Source: Shinella lacus (lineage in GTDB: Bacteria > Pseudomonadota > Alphaproteobacteria > Rhizobiales > Rhizobiaceae). From it: a stretch of DNA of 64,000 nt. Each line of letters begins with the position of its first letter. The stretch's first letter is position 1. Under the pieces are notes generated by a model that made no database searches, was not told where the DNA came from, and saw nothing but the letters and a program-made list of their open reading frames with translations. A program made the translations under genes and the position numbers. The DNA is taken from NCBI RefSeq assembly GCF_010994755.1, contig NZ_WHSB02000003.1, forward strand, positions 186,001 through 250,000, in the 5' to 3' direction. Shown here piece by piece: positions 62,464 to 64,000 of this stretch.

Positions 62464-63639
62464 CTATGCGGCGTCGTCCAGCCGGTTCTTCAGGCTCATG
62501 CCGACCATCACCATGCGGGCGGCATCTTCGGCTGCGCGGGCGAGCAGCTTCGGCGCCGAGGAAATCGCGTCCTCCAGCGAGCAGGGCCGGCTGAGGATGG
62601 AGGCAAAGGCATCGATGCCGTGTTCGAAGTTGAGGCGCACGCCCTTGCCGATGGTGCCGGCGAGCGCGATGACGGGCACGCCGGCGCGTTTGGCGCGCTG
62701 CGCCACTTCGGCCGGCACCTTGCCGAAGGGCGTCTGGCCGTCGAGGCTGCCTTCCGCGGTGATGACGAGATCGGCCTTAGCGATGAACCGGTCGAGCTCC
62801 AGATATTGCATGACGATGTCGTAGCGCGGATGCAGCCTGCCGCCGACGAGGCCGAGCACTGCGGCACCAAGCCCGCCGGAGGCGCCGGCGCCGGGTGCGG
62901 CGCCGACATCGATGCCCGTCGTGCGCCGGATGGCGGCGGCATAGGTCTCCATGGCGGCGGCGAGGACCTCCACCTGTGCCGGCGTGGCGCCCTTCTGCGG
63001 CCCGAAGATGCGCGCGACGCCGCACTCACCCAGCAGCACATTGTGCCAGTTGACGGCGGCATCGATGCGCACGCGGTCAAGCCGCGGATCGCGACCGCTG
63101 ATATCGATGGCGGCGAGGCGGGCGAGCGCAGCACCGCCGCGGGGCAGGAGGTCGCCCTCTTCATCGAGAAGCCGGATGCCGAGCGCTTCCGCCATGCCGG
63201 CGCCGCCATCGTTGATGCCGCTGTCTCCGCAGCCGAGCAGGATGCGGCGTGCACCCTTGTCGAGTGCGGCGCGCACCAGTTCGCCGACGCCGTAGCTCGT
63301 CGTCAGGCACGGATTACGCCGGCCGCGCGGCACGAGGCTGAGGCCTGCGGCGGCCGCCATCTCGATGACGGCGGTTGGCTCGCCGCAACCGCCGAGGAAA
63401 CCGAAATGCGCCTCGACCGGGTCATTGATCGGGCCGGTCACCGTCAGGTGATGAAGGGTGCCGCCGGTCGCCTTGACGAGCGCCCTCGTAAAACCCTCTC
63501 CGCCATCGACCATCGGCGCCTTCAAGACGGTGGCGCCGGGGAAGGCGCGCTTGACGCCGCTTTCGATGCAATCCGCTGCCTGATCGGCCGAGAGGCTCTC
63601 CTTGAAACCGGAGGGGGCGACGAGAACCGTGAAAGACAT
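62464..63639 (-). CDS. Glycerate kinase (GlxK/GarK type)
   Basis: A 391-residue glycerate kinase of the GlxK family. It opens VLVAPSGFKESLSADQAADCI and has MVDGGEGF, GCGDSGINDGGAGMAEALG, GPQKGATPAQVEVL and ITAEGSLDGQTPFGKVPAEVA. It makes 2-phosphoglycerate from glycerate, linking glyoxylate, tartronate or sugar-acid catabolism to glycolysis. The ATG at 63639 lies behind AAAGGAACG; a longer frame exists but begins in the promoter region. It lies between a permease gene and the sugar operon. Confidence 0.93.
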   Translation of the reverse strand: MSFTVLVAPSGFKESLSADQAADCIESGVKRAFPGATVLKAPMVDGGEGFTRALVKATGGTLHHLTVTGPINDPVEAHFGFLGGCGEPTAVIEMAAAAGLSLVPRGRRNPCLTTSYGVGELVRAALDKGARRILLGCGDSGINDGGAGMAEALGIRLLDEEGDLLPRGGAALARLAAIDISGRDPRLDRVRIDAAVNWHNVLLGECGVARIFGPQKGATPAQVEVLAAAMETYAAAIRRTTGIDVGAAPGAGASGGLGAAVLGLVGGRLHPRYDIVMQYLELDRFIAKADLVITAEGSLDGQTPFGKVPAEVAQRAKRAGVPVIALAGTIGKGVRLNFEHGIDAFASILSRPCSLEDAISSAPKLLARAAEDAARMVMVGMSLKNRLDDAA

Positions 63640-63722
63640 GGGGACGTTCCTTTTACTATGACAATCATGTGACAGGGGAGGAACGGGATGGTTCGGCATC
63701 TATTCCGGCAGAATGAAAATAA

Positions 63723-63738
63723 ATTTAGTCGGCTAAAT
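63723..63738. promoter_or_regulatory. ATTTAG-TCGG-CTAAAT palindrome upstream of the glycerate kinase gene
   Basis: A 6-bp inverted repeat with a 4-base centre, 84 bp before the glycerate kinase start and adjoining the permease terminator. It could be an operator for the kinase gene. The regulator is not in the window. Confidence 0.35.
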
Positions 63739-63765
63739 AAAAAGACCGCACATGGCGGCCTTTTT
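63739..63765 (-). terminator. Terminator downstream of the SLC13-type permease gene
   Basis: AAAAAG-A-CCGC, loop ACATG, GCGG-C-CTTTTT: a stem with one mismatch and A/T-rich base. On the minus strand it ends in CTTTTTATTT, a good intrinsic terminator 19 bp after the permease stop codon. Confidence 0.75.
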
Positions 63766-63783
63766 ATTTTTCATGTGCGTGGT

Positions 63784-64000
63784 TCAGTGCAGTGGCAGGC
63801 CTTGCAGTGGCCAGACGAGCGTGGCGAAGACGATGAGCAGCACCACGAAGGGCACGACCAGCACCATGGCGAGCCGTAACAGGTCGGCCTGACCGAAGGG
63901 TGGCGGGTCCATCGCGCCGAACAGCGCCACCGGCTTGGCGGAGACCATCAGCGTCTGGCAGAAGCCGCTCGCCAGCGTCACGACCATCACCAGATTGAGC
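63784..64000 (-). CDS. C-terminus of a probable SLC13-type anion permease (partial)
   Basis: The last 71 or so codons of a membrane protein that continues beyond the right edge. Two hydrophobic segments are visible, around LNLVMVVTLASGFCQTLMVSAKP and LLRLAMVLVVPFVVLLIVFATLVWP (in parts), ending LQGLPLH. The pattern resembles the C-terminal end of SLC13/DASS dicarboxylate or sulfate permeases, though so little is present that other anion transporters are possible. It is immediately upstream of the glycerate kinase gene and could import a related acid. Confidence 0.6.
   Translation of the reverse strand, partial: LNLVMVVTLASGFCQTLMVSAKPVALFGAMDPPPFGQADLLRLAMVLVVPFVVLLIVFATLVWPLQGLPLH

Overview
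The window looks like an accessory, catabolic region of a high-GC alphaproteobacterium, most likely a member of the Rhizobiaceae. The evidence is the strongly GC3-biased coding sequence, the gene families (ehu/eut ectoine genes, dmeRF, GcvT-type oxidoreductases, many ABC importers) and a 160-bp mosaic palindrome at 5003-5162 that looks like a rhizobial RIME-type intergenic repeat. I cannot name the genus. There are no rRNA, tRNA, core housekeeping, phage or transposase genes, which would fit a chromid, megaplasmid or strain-variable chromosomal block. Coding density is very high and no gene-free stretch exceeds 300 bp; the longest gaps (46657-46897, 23143-23375, 43749-43969, 33777-33979) hold promoters, operators or terminators.

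Layout. (1) 1-11504: an ectoine/hydroxyectoine locus. ssd (cut by the left edge) and an AsnC/Lrp regulator are on the minus strand. The MocR regulator enuR and the plus-strand genes ehuABCD-eutABC-doeA(eutD)-doeB(eutE) follow. (2) 11508-19678, minus strand: N-formylglutamate amidohydrolase-like protein, isochorismatase-fold hydrolase, LivK/G/F/H/M-type ABC importer, a second paralogous hydrolase and a class III aminotransferase that could also be the diaminobutyrate transaminase (DoeD). A divergent RpiR regulator plus a glutamine-synthetase-like ligase (19826-22025) share the promoter region. The substrate is unknown, probably an amide. (3) 22101-22334: a small DUF2171 protein. (4) 22381-30840: DeoR regulator divergent from a glycine-betaine-type ABC importer, a choline-kinase-like enzyme and a dimethylglycine-dehydrogenase-like flavoprotein. 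(5) 30886-32139: dmeRF Ni/Co efflux with a clear operator. (6) 32149-33776: a divergent methyltransferase and a second choline-kinase-like gene. (7) 33773-43788: an Lsr-like sugar or polyol operon (periplasmic binding protein, ATPase, permease, SorC regulator, aldo/keto reductase, GlpD-like dehydrogenase, class I aldolase, FGGY kinase) with paired SorC-type palindromes in front and a strong hairpin behind. (8) 43970-45979: a membrane GGDEF-EAL protein. (9) 45994-53088: GntR/FCD regulator divergent from a 5-oxoprolinase cluster (NRAMP-like transporter, PxpA, DUF1445, fused PxpB-PxpC, fused biotin carboxylase-carrier). (10) 53114-62417, minus strand: sugar ABC operon with an isomerase, NagB-like protein, ROK kinase, Gfo/Idh/MocA oxidoreductase, TetR regulator and bicupin, with a TetR-type operator at its promoter. 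(11) 62464-64000: glycerate kinase and the C-terminus of a probable SLC13-type permease.

Almost every block follows the same plan: an importer, a short catabolic pathway and its own regulator with a recognisable palindromic site. The most interesting parts are the biotin carboxylase joined to a PxpB-PxpC fusion (parts list of a urea-carboxylase-like enzyme), the two-hydrolase Liv operon of unknown substrate, the Lsr-like operon with extra redox enzymes, and several strong operator predictions.
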